From Cryptomeria japonica (lineage: Eukaryota > Streptophyta > Pinopsida > Cupressales > Cupressaceae): DNA of 64,000 nucleotides. The notes beneath the pieces were generated by a model. It was given only the letters and a program-made list of their open reading frames with translations, did not search any database and had not been told where the DNA came from. Below are positions 1 through 10,762 of the stretch, piece after piece. Made by a program: the position numbers and the translations under genes. The number at the start of each line of letters is the position of its first letter. The first letter of the stretch is position 1. The stretch lies in NCBI RefSeq assembly GCF_030272615.1, contig NC_081410.1, forward strand, positions 291,864,457-291,928,456. Reading direction: 5' to 3'.

Positions 1-76
1 GGGCAACTCTGTATCAGTTTATCTTATCTTCTTTGAAACAACGCGACAAGCCGCATTGTCTCAAAGAGGGGCAAAA
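1..76 (+). other. 3' internal end and polypurine tract of Tat-type gypsy element Z
   Basis: This short piece nearly matches 25992-26067, the end of the internal region of complete element C. It contains an imperfect inverted repeat with outer arms CTTTGA and TCAAAG. This is followed directly by the purine-rich tract AAAGAGGGGCAAAA, which abuts the LTR start TGTAGACACC at 77. It is therefore the plus-strand primer site of an element whose body lies left of the window. The arms carry two more mismatches than the copy in C. Confidence 0.8.
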
Positions 77-860
77 TGTAGACACCCAAAATTGTCATGT
101 ATAATTAAATAAATATTTTATTTATTTAATTATCTAAGCCTAATTCTTCTATTAATTAAATAAATTTTTATTTATTTAATTAATTCATTTATCCTCTTCT
201 AGCCTTATTTCTTATTTAAATAAATACATTTATTTATTTAAATTGTCCTTTTCCTAAATTAAATAAATATTTTATTTATTTAATTGTCCTACTTCTTCTA
301 TTTATTAAATAAATATTTATTTATTTAATTAATTCATTATCTTTTTCTACACATGACACATGTCATTCATCTCTTAATTCATACACTACCTACCCCTTTC
401 ATTATTTTGGTATTTCTTATACCTACCCTCTAATCCTAGCCGACCTCTCTTTTTACACCTCTCAATCTTAACCCTCCATTTCTTATTGTGTCTTCTATTT
501 AAGGAGATGCTTTCTTCATTGTCAAACCCTAATAAGACAGGCTAATGATCTTTCATGCAACTTGGCTACACTAAGATCCTACTTGCAACCACATTCCGTT
601 CTTTGTTGAGCTCTTGTGCATATAAAAATCTGAGAGCAAATATATCAAGCAAGATCAATGGAGATAGGAAGAATGGAGATCAAAACCCTATTGGACATGT
701 GATGGTATAATCTTTGTGATTTTGAGTTATTTTACATTGTCTTAGGTAATCTTCATATGTTATGGTGGATCTTTGTTCATTGTTAGGCTAGGGTTTTGTG
801 GTTGAATTCATTTAGCCTTTCAATATTGTTGTTTATTGTTATCCATTTTCACCATAAACA
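77..860 (+). repeat. 3' LTR of Tat-type gypsy element Z, inserted in copia A gag
   Basis: The LTR begins TGTAGACACC and ends CCATAAACA, so it has TG...CA termini and is 784 bp long. It aligns along its length with both LTRs of element C at 10841 and 26068, with visible divergence and small indels. Its U3 holds five perfect AT inverted repeats (101-133, 151-184, 214-243, 257-285, 304-329). A TATA-like CTATTTAAGG lies near 493-502. The next five bases, GAACC at 861-865, would be one copy of the target duplication; the partner is outside the window. The reading frame at 836-860 is LTR sequence that happens to run into the copia gag. Confidence 0.85.
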
Positions 861-1399
861 GAACCATTGAAGAAAAGGATGTCACAAGTAAGTTATTGAG
901 AACCCTTCTACCTGATTATGCAATCCGAGTCTCTGCAATCAATGAATTGAGGTCTATACCCAATATGCCAGTTTCTTTGGATGCTACTATTGGTAAGCTA
1001 CATGCATTTGAGTTAAGTAACTTTGATAACAGTGGGTCTTCGGTAAATAAAATTGAGTCTGCATTTAGTTCTTTTCATCTTGATGAATCTGATGATTACA
1101 ATGAAAGAAAGTATAAGTACTCTGAAGGGAATCACAGTGGAGCAATTGAAATATTTCGCAAAAACATGGAGGAGGTACACAAACTTTATGAAGAAATCAG
1201 AAAGCGAGAAGAGTTTGAAGCATTATTAGCCAGAAGGTTACCAAGAGGCAAAGGTAAGTATAAAGGAGAACTACCATTGAAATGTTTTAACTGTGATAGA
1301 ATAGGACATATGGCTTCTAATTGCCCTGACAAAGAATCCAGTGAAAAGAGAGATTACCAAGATGACAGACAGAAAAATAATCATTACAGAGGACACTGA
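861..1399 (+). pseudogene. gag: Copia element A, gag fragment with zinc knuckle
   Basis: The frame runs straight out of the LTR of Z, so the natural start of this gag is cut off by that insertion. The N-terminal part resembles the UBN2-type capsid region of plant copia gag proteins. A CCHC zinc knuckle lies near the C-terminus, CFNCDRIGHMASNC at about 1290-1331, for packaging RNA. The frame stops at a TGA at 1397-1399, after which protease sequence follows. The stop reads as a C-to-T change in an arginine CGA codon, which is inference. Gag would assemble the virus-like particle in the cytoplasm. Confidence 0.8.
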
Positions 1400-2923
1400 G
1401 GCTTCAGAAGAAGAGATAGAAAGTCATGCCTAATAGCTGATGAGGAATCCAATGATGATAAATCAGATGAAATTGATACAGAGGAAGTAGTTTATGTGGC
1501 TATCAAAGATGGATCAAATGAAGAAAGGTATGAAAAAAAAGCCCTAATATCTCACATAAATACTAATGATTCTTGGATCATAGATAGTGGATGCTCACAT
1601 CACATGACAGGTGATAAACACAAGTTTGTTATGTTAAGAGATTATGATGGAGGTTATGTAAGATTTGGTAATGATGTACCATGTCCGGTAAAAGGTAAAG
1701 GATCCATAACACTTCTTGACAATGCTAAATGTAATGATGTTTATTGGGTTGAAGATTTGAAATATAATTTGTTGAGTGTAGCACAGCTAAACAACACAGG
1801 TTACCGAATAGAATTTCAGAAAGGAATTGTCAAAGTTCATGACAAGCATGGAAAGTTAGCTGCTACCGGGACTCAAACAAAAGGTAACACATTTCACCTT
1901 GACTCAACTCGGAATAATTGTCTTTATGCAAAGATAGATGATACCTGGTTATGGCATAAAAGGTTTTGTCATGTAAATTTTGATAATCTGATCAAAATAA
2001 GTAAGAAGCATCGAGTAAGAGGTCTACCAAGTCTTGAGAAACCTAAGAATGCTATGTGCCGAGGATGCCAGATGGGTAAGATGATAAGATCAAGCTTTAC
2101 AAGTAAGTCCTACACTTCTAAGGGAATTTTAGATCTTGTGCACACTGATCTTTGTGGTCCTATGAAAGTTCAAAGTTATTATGGTGATATATATTTCATA
2201 TTATTTGTGGATGATTATTCAAGGATGATGTCAGTTATGTTTTTAAAAGAAAAATTAGAAGCTTTTCAAATGTTTAAATGGTACAAGGCAAGAGTTGAAA
2301 ATGAAACAAGAAGACAACTGAAATGTCTTAGATTAGATAGAGGAGGAGAGTTTACCTCTGATGAGTTCAACTTATTCTACAATGATCATGGTATGAAAAG
2401 ACAAGTCTCTACACCGAGAACTCCACAGCAAAATGGGATAGCTAAGAGAAGAAACAAATCTATTGTGGATTGTGCTAGAGCCCTAATGATTGAAAAGAAA
2501 GTGCCACAAACATTTTAGAGAGAAGCAATAAGCACAGTAGTTTACACCCTGAACCGAGTACAACTGAAGAAAGGAACTTTGAAGACACCATATGAAATCT
2601 GGTATGACAAGAAACCTAATGTAAGTTACTTCAAAATCTTTGGAAGTAGATTCTATGTACACAAAGATGATAGAAATGGAAAGTTTGATCAAAAAAGTGA
2701 AGAAGGAACATTTCTTGGTTATTCTTCTAGAAGTAAAGCATTTAAATGTCTGATCAAATCATCTAGCAAAATAGTAGAAAGTGCAAATGTAAAAATTGAT
2801 AAATTTGCAGAAAGAAATGATGAAGGAAATTCTAAAGAACCAAAAGACTATGAAGAATTTGTGTATGTTCAACCGAGAAGTCCTACCGAGAAAGTTGTTG
2901 AAGGGAATGAAGATAATGTCTAG
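1400..2923 (+). pseudogene. pol: Copia element A, protease and integrase region
   Basis: Protease is marked by WIIDSGCSHHM near 1572-1604, with the catalytic DSG. A gag-pre-integrase zinc-binding stretch follows (HKRFCH ... CRGC, about 1953-2070). The integrase core shows the first two catalytic aspartates in HTDLCGP and RLDRGGEF. At the third catalytic position the usual glutamate reads lysine (QQNGIAKRRN), a single G-to-A change expected to inactivate it. A TAG at 2516-2518 follows PQTF, where a tryptophan is usual in the family. Beyond it the same protein resumes with TPYEIWYDKKP and FLGYSSRSKAF, the SH3-like C-terminal part, ending at TAG 2921-2923. Confidence 0.85.
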
Positions 2924-4121
2924 TTACCGAGTGATGAAGAAGATCATACAGAATCTACCGAGCCTGTATTAGCCAAGTATGTCAGAAGGAATCATGCATC
3001 AAGTCAGATTATAGGAGATAAAGATGATCCAGTGATGACAAGGAACAAACCCGAGACAGAACACATGTCTGATATCTGAATTTGAATCAAGGATAGTGAA
3101 AGAGGCATTTAACAGTGAAGATTGGATAAATGCTATGACAGAAGAGATTGATCAAATCAAGAAGAATGACACATGGACACTGGTCCCAAGACCGAAGGAT
3201 AAAAATATAATCGATACTAAGTGGATTTTCAGAAATAAGCTAAATGAGAAAGGTGAGGTCATTCGAAATAAAGCAAGACTAGTTTGCAAAGGATATGCTC
3301 AAGAAGAGGGAATTGATTATGGTGAGACTTTTGCACATGTGGCAAGACTTGAAGGAGTTAGAACATTGTTGGCATATGCTGCTTACAAAAATTTCAAGGT
3401 ATATCAAATGGATGTCAAATCTACATTTCTGAATGGTATATTAGAAGAAGAAGTTTATATTGAACAACCTGAAGGATTTGTTGAAGACAAGAATAAAGAT
3501 CAGGTATGTAAATTGAACAAAGCATTATATGGTTTGAAACAAGCACCTAGAGCATGGTATGAGAGATTGCACTCTTATTTAATCAAGATTGGTTTCATAA
3601 GGACAAGTGAAAACAACAATATGTATATGAAGAATGATGAACATGGAATACTAATCTTAGCCATATTTGCTGATGATATTATCTTTTGTGGAAATGACTC
3701 TTTATGCAAGAACTTTGGAAATGAAATGAGCAAAGAATTTGAGATGTCATTAATCGGTGAGATAAAGTATTTTATAGTTTTACAGATACTGCAAATGAAA
3801 GATGAGATTTTCATTACTCAATCCAAGTACATAAAGGAAATCTCGAAGAAATTTGGAATGGAGGATTCAAAACCAGTAAGTACTCCTATGACTACCAACT
3901 GTAAATTATCAAAGAATGATGAATTTGCATCTATTGATGAGACACTTTACCGATCTATGATTGGAAAATTGCAATATGTTGTTCACAGCAGACCAGACAT
4001 AGCACATGCAGTAGGTATAGTTGCAAGATTTTCTGCAGATCTCAAGGAAACACACATGACAACAATCAAGAGAATTTTCAAATACTTGAAAGGCACTGAA
4101 GATTATGGCTTAGTATATTAG
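2924..4121 (+). pseudogene. pol: Copia element A, reverse transcriptase
   Basis: The open stretch from 3096 encodes the copia [46 protein letters not shown] and [15 protein letters not shown] in order. The catalytic box reads FADDIIF near 3666-3686, against the usual YVDD-type box, and both aspartates are kept. The link from integrase (2924-3095) has a TAG and a TGA. The frame closes with TAG at 4119-4121 just before RNase H, probably a point mutation. RT copies the element RNA into DNA inside the particle. Because of the stops it cannot be made as one polyprotein. Confidence 0.88.
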
Positions 4122-4649
4122 AAAGGAAATGACTTTGATTTAAAAGTTTATACTGATGTTGATTGGGCAGGCGACATTGATGACAGAAAAAGCACAAGTG
4201 GAGGAGCTTTCTTTTTAGGAGAAAGACTAGTGAGTTGGCTTAGCAAGAAACAAGGATGTGTTTCACAGTTAACAGTAGAAGCTGAATATATTGTTGTAGC
4301 ATTGAATTGTACCAATATAGCATGGATCAAACAACTGTTGGAAGGTATAAATGAGAAAGTTACTGAGCCAGTAACTATATTCTGTGACCTTACTAGTGTC
4401 ATTAATATTTCAAAGAATCTTGTTATGCACTCTAAGACAAAGCACATCTCTATCAAATATCATTATCTTAGAGAAGAAGTTCAAGAGAAGAAAGTGGTGT
4501 TGGAGTATGTTAGCAGAAAGGAACAAATCGCAGATATCTTCACAAAGCCATTGCCAAGGGACACTTTTGAGTATCTCAGAAGCAAGCTAGGGGTCCTACC
4601 CCTATCTTCTACTCACTGTTCGAGTTCGGTGAAAGCATCAATTCGATGA
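4122..4649 (+). pseudogene. pol: Copia element A, RNase H domain
   Basis: This continues pol after the TAG at 4119. Motifs are VYTDVDWAGD near 4147-4176, KSTSGGAFFLG, SWLSKKQGCVSQLTVEAEY, IFCDLTSVINISKN and HSKTKHISIKYHYLRE. This is the copia RNase H, which removes the RNA strand during reverse transcription. DVDWAGD, the glutamate in EAEY and CDLTS sit at the expected acidic positions. The end is natural (ADIFTKPLPRDTFEYLRSKLGV and a short tail to TGA at 4647-4649). Confidence 0.87.
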
Positions 4650-4653
4650 ATCT

Positions 4654-5225
4654 ATAGAATATTATGTGTGGATTGATGCTTATTTACATACTTTAGGATG
4701 TTTTCTAAAGGTGTGCAGGAAACAAATACAGGAAATAGGAATTGAAGACATAATGCTCTAACTGAGACTGAGTTGACACATAACAGCAAGGAATTCACTT
4801 CTCAGCAGAAGAAATCCTGTTTTAGCTCTTTTACTTTTTGGCATTGTTGTCAAAGGGGGAGAAGACTATTGTATGGGGGAGAAGTCTGATGACAGGGGGA
4901 GAGCATTTCAGAATCTCACAACAATCTGAATCCGAATCAATAGAATATTATGTGTGGATTGATGCTTATTTACATACTTTAGGATGTTTTCTAAAGGTGT
5001 GCAGGAAACAAATACAGGAAATAGGAATTGAAGACATAATGCTTTGACCGAGACTGAGTTGACACATAACAACAAGGAATTCACTTCTCAGTGGAAGAAA
5101 TCATGTTTTAGCTCTTTTACTTTTTGGCATTGTTGTCAAAGGGGGAGAAGACTATTGTATGGGGGAGAAGTCTGATGACAGGGGGAGAGCATTTCAGAAT
5201 CTCACAACAATCTGAATCCGAATCA
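4654..5225 (+). repeat. 286-bp direct tandem duplication in the 3' non-coding region of copia A
   Basis: Positions 4654-4939 and 4940-5225 are two head-to-tail copies with a constant offset of 286 bp, checked at two separate points. I see only a handful of differences, for example in the stretch after CATAATGCT. Each unit contains three G5-type purine tracts (CAAAGGGGGAGAA, TATGGGGGAGAA, CAGGGGGAGAG) resembling the real polypurine tract at 5260. The short reading frames in each copy look fortuitous. Confidence 0.9.
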
Positions 5226-5259
5226 ATTAGGTCAAATCAATTGGTTTTGCCATCAATGC

Positions 5260-5272
5260 CAAAGGGGGAGAT
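5260..5272 (+). other. Polypurine tract of copia A
   Basis: CAAAGGGGGAGAT lies directly before TGTTGGCATT, the start of the 3' LTR. Thirty bases on, a near copy (CAAGGGGAGAT followed by TGTTAGCATT) repeats the tract-LTR boundary, so the exact plus-strand start could be 5273 or 5303. Confidence 0.7.
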
Positions 5273-6779
5273 TGTTGGCATTATAACAGACAAGGGGAGA
5301 TTGTTAGCATTTCAATAAGGATATTGAGAAGGTTGATAATTATGGATATAACTGATCAAGGATGTTTCCAGTCTTAATATTATTATTTTGTCATTGATGT
5401 CAAGAAATTGATTTTCTAATTCAGTATGATGTTGCCATATCTTAAGAAGTATGATTTGATGAGTATAAAGATGTCAGTAAAAGACACGAAAAGATTGTGA
5501 TGAATAAGGGGAGAAATAATTTATTCAATGGGCAACTATTACCGAGTTAGACAATGATGAGATCATGATGTTTAGATTGTTTTGATATCCTACATATGCT
5601 ATTGATTGAAAGGTTAATACTATACTATGTTACCGAGCAAAGAACCTAGTCGGTAAACCCTAAGGAACCTAGTCAGTAAACCCTAAGGTTATCACTATCG
5701 GTTAATGAAGGCGGAAGGTCTACCGATTGAAGTTTAGTATTTACCAAGTTGCAACCGAGCTATAACAGAATGCATTAAATGATTAAATGCGTTATTTAAT
5801 GAAGGAAGTTGATGAGCTGGAATAGATTAAATGATTGGTATGATGTGCATGAAGTTTGTTAAAAGAATCTATGACAATAGAAGATCGGCAGAAAGATCTA
5901 CAACTCAGATTGAATTGCAATACCTTAGCACAAGTTTCAAGAAATGTATGCAAGTTCCAAGGCAAGGTAAAACGTTTTCAGATCGAATGATACATTGAAC
6001 CTAGTCAAGTTTAAAGATCTGATGGCTATGATTGATCATGGGATATGTGATCAAGGAGATTAAGCGATTAGCAAATTGTTTATAAATAAGGAACTGTTGA
6101 TAAACAATGTATGCGGGCAAGTGTAAGCACATGGATGCTACATAGTGATTACCGAGCTCAGAAGCTTGAAGACCTGTTTGATTAACATAGTATAGAGCCT
6201 AGTAGAGGGACAAGATAAGTCCTATGACTAGATTGTTTTGAGCAAATAAGAATCTGCTTTAGCATTTTTGATGTGAAGTTGCAAATATATTTTATTACTG
6301 TTATTTTGTAAAGTGACAGAAAATCTCTTAACCGAGTGGACTTAATAGTCTTATTTTTTAAACCCTCTAGCAAGGTGACATTCTAATTGAGTGTTTGAAA
6401 TCCTTTAACAAGGTCACTTCTAACAAGGTGAAGATCCTAACAAATCTGAGGCAAATCCTTTAACCGGGTCACATCTAGCAATGTGTTTGTAATCTTTAAT
6501 AGGATTTGCTTTTAACGAAGCATACTCTAGAAGAGTATATTTCTTAGTGGGTCCGAAATCCCACAATGGTTTTTCCCTATTTGGGTTTCCACGTTAAATC
6601 TGGTGTTATGAGTGTTATGATGTTTATATGCTTATAAGTTTGCATGTTTAGCAGTTTTGGTTATATTGTTGAAGTATATGTTACCAAGGTTGAATCTGTT
6701 GTTTTTATGGAAGATTAAATTTGTATGATTCACCCCCCCCCCCCCTCTCATCTTGTTAGCTTGGCATCTGTACTTAACA
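5273..6779 (+). repeat. LTR of copia A
   Basis: The LTR starts TGTTGGCATT after the polypurine tract and ends CTTAACA, followed by an iMet-type primer site. It is about 1.5 kb, long for a copia LTR. Near 6546-6620 it has the block GGTTTTTCCC...GGGTTTCCACGTTAAA...GGTGTTATG, which recurs in the LTRs of B, G and H. A C-run of 14 (6731-6744) lies just before the end. No second copy is in the window, because the 5' end of A lies to the left. Confidence 0.75.
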
Positions 6780-6950
6780 ATTAGTATCAGAACTATCAAT
6801 TTTTTATTTTTCATTTAAAATAAAGGCACTAATTTTTACAAATCTTTTAAAATGGGTTCACATGTCTTCAAAATTGATAAAGCTCACATGCTATGTGGAA
6901 ATAATTACTCAATATGGAAAGATCATAATAAAGGTGTTGAGATACCCTAG
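6780..6950 (+). pseudogene. gag: Primer site and gag start of a second copia copy after the A LTR
   Basis: Directly after the LTR comes ATTAGTATCAGAAC, a mutated form of the TGGTATCAGAGC iMet primer site that follows a 5' LTR. An ATG at 6852 opens a 32-codon frame with CGNNYSIWK, the opening motif of UBN2/DUF4219 copia gag proteins. It ends at TAG 6948-6950, after which I cannot follow homology. The LTR at 5273 is thus the 3' LTR of A and the 5' LTR of another truncated copy. Confidence 0.7.
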
Positions 6951-7319
6951 GAAAAGATGATCTATATGATGATGATTATTTTCGCTTGCCTACTTGTGTT
7001 TAAATGTTCATGATTTAGATTTGATATTGTACATGATTAAATGTTGTATGCATTAATCGAGATCATGCTAGATGATGTCGAAGTTATTTGAGTTATATGT
7101 GTTGTATTAGTTTAGTATTAAAAATAAATAAAATCTTTTTGTCAGATAATTGGTATATTTCTCTAGGGTATTTTGGCAGGCATTACATCTCATATCAAAG
7201 CCCATGTTTATGTACTCTGGTTTCATGTTGGAGCTCATTATGCATGTTAGTAGAATAGTTTGGTGTTCTTTTTTGTTAGTTGTTTTCTTGTTAGTAGTAG
7301 CCCTAGATTTATTCTTATA
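6951..7319. other. Unassigned stretch after truncated copia gag
   Basis: AT-rich sequence with no open frame of note and no repeat boundary that I can place. It could be the end of an old gypsy leader, since gag-like sequence follows. I see nothing firmer in it. Confidence 0.4.
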
Positions 7320-7560
7320 GATGTTTTGTGTCTCGTCCAGTCGATATACCTCATAGAGGAAGAGGTCATGGGCGAGGTGGACATCGTGTCAGTACTTGAC
7401 GGAATCCCCATCCCAAGGTTTCTGAAGAGACTCACCAAGAGGAGCAGCAACAAGATCGACAGGTGCTGAGGTGATTCTGCAATTGGTTAATGTGCTTCAG
7501 AAGATTCTTGGTCGTTTGGGGTTGAGACACTTTGTAGTATGAACACAAATATTTTTCATC
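7320..7560 (+). pseudogene. Possible remnant of a gypsy gag N-terminus
   Basis: One frame near 7336-7480 reads an RGRGHGRGG stretch followed by a glutamine-rich segment and, in other frames, a leucine-rich LQKILGRLGL run. This recalls the basic glycine-arginine start of chromovirus-type gag proteins. The reading is broken by stops and a frame change. The evidence is compositional and weak, and chance is a real alternative. Confidence 0.25.
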
Positions 7561-8399
7561 CTTATGAAGAAGCTCAAGTTTATTTGTTCATATAATCAAT
7601 GGTGAGATAGTTGTAATGAAAAATGAAGAACATGAAGATGGATAACTACCTCAAGAAAATCCTAAAATTGAATGTTAATATGTTTCGAGTTGCCTTTTCA
7701 TAAAAGTGACTTATGTTGGCCACTATAACTACTAGTTAGAAAATTGACTTCATTATTGTAAAAAATAGGCATATCTTTTTAGTACTTGGTTAAGCTAGTA
7801 TTATTGCAATCTATTGGCATTGTTTTTTGTTAACTCATTATTATTAAATTGTTTCTCCACCAATTAGAACTATGATTTTTTTGTTTTGATATATGTTTTT
7901 AAATTTTCATAAAGTTAAGACACATGATTTTTAAGTTTCTAAATTATAGGAATTATTTTTCTCCAATCTAATTGGCTTGGAAAATTTAAGTTTTCTTATC
8001 AAATTTATTTTACACATCCACCAAACAAATATTTAGCAAATTCTAAATCTTTTAAAACTTTATATAAATAAATAAACATATATATAATATAAAAAAAGAT
8101 AAATTAATAAAATGGTACTAATATACATAATAATAAACTAATAAATAACAACAACACAATAATAAATATACAAAAAAAATTACAATATATAATTATAATA
8201 ATTAAAATATAATATTATAAGAATTGTTATGTTTATCTATACGAAACCCTAACTCGAATTAATTCAAATTACAAGTTTTAATAGGTTTTTCTCTACCTAA
8301 ATATACAAAATATATAAATTGTAAACTATTAAATTAGTCAGTATTAAAGTCCAACTACAAAGAATTGACATGGAAAGTATTTCTAATCCAAAGATGTGC
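7561..8399. other. AT-rich intergenic DNA
   Basis: No coding or structural RNA signal is visible. Positions 8196-8248 (TAATAATTAAAATATAATAT...) match 31078-31127 beyond copia B and more weakly 31305-31347, so this is an interspersed AT-rich repeat beside the telomere-like sequence. Confidence 0.5.
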
Positions 8400-9490
8400 A
8401 TTTTTTACAATTAGGGTTTAATTAGTATTAAGGTTATGTTTAACAATATAGTTTTGTAAATAAATTACGGTTATGGTTAGGGTTCTATTGCATTTCTAAA
8501 ATTATTTAGTTTGATTTATAATTATATTTTTTGTTTTCAAAAATTTTAAAAAATCATTTGTATGAAGATCATGTTTTGATATTTTTAAAATATATCAAAA
8601 TTATGAGATTGGCAAAATATAATTTCTATATAACAAAGAGAGAATTAGGGTCAAGGTTAAATTTACAATGAGAGATATGTTTAGGGTATGGATTAGAGTT
8701 AAATTATGGTTATGGTTTCAATAAGGTTAGGGTTACCATTAGATTAGGGTTTGAAGAAAGATAGAATTGTGATTATACTGTAATTAGGGTTAGAATTAGA
8801 ATTAGAGATAGGATTAGAATTAGGGTGCAATTAAGGTTTTAATGTAAAATTAAGGTTATAAGAAAACAAAGGTTTGTGTTGATTTACACTAGGATTCAAT
8901 TAGGGTTAGGATAAAATTAACAATATAGTTTCATAAATAAATTGGGTCAATATTAGGGCTAGGGTTAGGGTTCTATTGCATATCTAAAATTATTTAGTTT
9001 GATTTATAATTATATTTTTTGTCTTTAAAAGTTTTAAGAAATCATTTGTATGAAGATTATGTACAATTTTTTTTTAAATATCAAAATAATGAGATTGGAA
9101 AAATATAATTTCTATATAACAATTCACCAATTAAGAAAGAGAGAATTAGGGTCAAGGTTAAAATTACAATGAGAGATATGTTCAGGGTATAGATTAGGGT
9201 TACATTATGGTTAGGGTTTCAATAGTGTTAGGGTTGAAAATTCATTAGGGTTAGGGTTAACATTAGATTAGGGTTTGAAGAAAGATAAGATTGTGGTTAC
9301 AATGTAATTAGGGTTAGAACTAAAATTAGAGACATGATTAGAGTTAGGGTGCAACTAAGGTTATAAGAAAACTAAGGCTAGTGGTGAATTGCACTAGGAT
9401 TCAATTAGGATTAGGGTAAAATTAGGACTATAAGAAAAATATTTAAGTTAGGGAAAGGGTTAGGACTAAATAATGGTTGGGGTTAAAATA
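8400..9490 (+). repeat. Degenerate telomere-like TTAGGG-rich tandem repeat
   Basis: The stretch is full of TTAGGG, TTAGGGTT and variants separated by AT-rich spacer. Two large units are recognisable: the anchor ACAATATAGTTT occurs at 8443 and 8920, TTCTATTGCAT at 8483 and 8971, and TTGAAGAAAG at 8751 and 9274. The period is therefore about 480-520 bp, drifting through indels. It is not a true telomere, because the canonical plant TTTAGGG array is absent. It resembles interstitial telomere-derived satellite. Confidence 0.75.
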
Positions 9491-9518
9491 TAGTTATAGT
9501 TATAGATTAGCCGAGTTA

Positions 9519-9548
9519 TGTGTGTGTGTGTGTGTGTATGTGTGTGTG
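9519..9548. repeat. (TG)n microsatellite at the left edge of copia B
   Basis: About 15 TG dinucleotides with one TA interruption run directly into the TGTTGGCAA start of the B LTR. This makes the exact insertion boundary slightly uncertain. Confidence 0.85.
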
Positions 9549-10762
9549 TGTTGGCAATTTGGAGGAATTGATTATGTGTTGCATTGATGTTTTTTCATTG
9601 GTGGCAACATCGTCTGTTTTGGTTGTTTGTCGGTTTCCAGTTGGTTTTGGTAGAGTGGTTGGACTACGATATTGATCTAGTATTCTCCAGTATGCTTTGG
9701 TTGGTGGAATTGGTTTGGATTGGTTATTCATGTGTTCTTATGTGTATCACATTTAGTTGGTATTGACTTGATGATCATATGCTATCTTATATTCTAGTAA
9801 GCCTACTTTGTAGGTCCAATAAGGGTTTCACCGGCAAAGCTTTATTAAAGATCTTTGGTGTAATGCATAAGTGGTGTTGGTACAACTTCTAGAAGGGATT
9901 TAGGATGCTGATGGTGATTGTTTTCGTACCTCGACTGATTGGTGTCATTGCTTTGGCGTGTGTGGATCTAATTTAGGTTTGGTGCTATCTAGGTTATGGA
10001 CCGATTTCATGAAACGCATTGGTGGATCCTTCTAATGCGCTTCCGGGATGTTTTATTGATTGGATGAAGTTTGTTTGGCCTTAGGCCGACATGTCTTATG
10101 ATTTTATTTATGAATTATGTAATGGATATATTGAATTATCATTTGGGTGGCTGACCTAATTGGTTAGGTCTCGGGTTGGTATAAAAGTGATGTAAGATCT
10201 CATTGTAGATCATATATACATGTATGAATAAGCAAAGAGTGAATAATGTAATAATCATTTGTGCAGAGGATTTGGTTGATCATAGGTGATTGAGTTGGGT
10301 TTATGTAAGAGGTTTTAGATCTCCGGTAATGAGATTAACCGAAACTGTAATCTGACATGTTTGATGCTATCATAGGTAGTTCTTCCTTTCGGATTGTTGT
10401 CTGAATATTTTGAGGTGGTTAACCTCTCTATAGTCAATGAGACTCCATTGTGATGAGCAGTGTGCTCTAGGCAGTGTGCCTTCCTACATTTGCAGGCCCC
10501 TTATTGTAATATTTATTCATCTGATCAATGGATAGATATTGTTGGTCTCCAATCCCATCGTGGTTTTTCCTCTTTGAGTTTTTCCAAGTATAAATATATG
10601 GTGTTATGGTGTTCATCTTTGTGGTTGCACTGTTGCTTATTGTTATATGCTTTTATGTTTATCGGTTGTTAAGTTGTTGTATTAATAAGGTTAAATTTCT
10701 CCATTCTGATAGAACATCGATTCACCCCCCCTCCCCCCTCTTAGTGTTCTTGGATTCCAACA
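9549..10762 (+). repeat. 5' LTR of copia B
   Basis: It begins TGTTGGCAATTTGG and ends TTGGATTCCAACA, and the partner at 29776-30973 has the same ends. By eye the two differ by several percent, including indels near 9670 and 10720, so B is old relative to C. It contains the shared copia LTR block around 10545-10615 and the GTGCCTTCC...GCAGGCCCC segment also seen in G. A CCCCCC-rich run precedes the end. Confidence 0.85.

Noticed and set aside
4838-5318. Two nearly identical short proteins in tandem
   Set aside because: They are the two copies of the 286-bp non-coding duplication. The frames do not persist beyond it.
7260-7469. Possible small host gene
   Set aside because: The frame has no conserved motif. 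The only hint is a weak gag-like reading in another frame.
8400-9490. True telomere or chromosome end
   Set aside because: The motifs are scattered and degenerate, lack a continuous TTTAGGG array, and are flanked on both sides by ordinary repeats.
9516-9731. Minus-strand frame with repeated Thr-His
   Set aside because: A translation of the (TG)n microsatellite and LTR.
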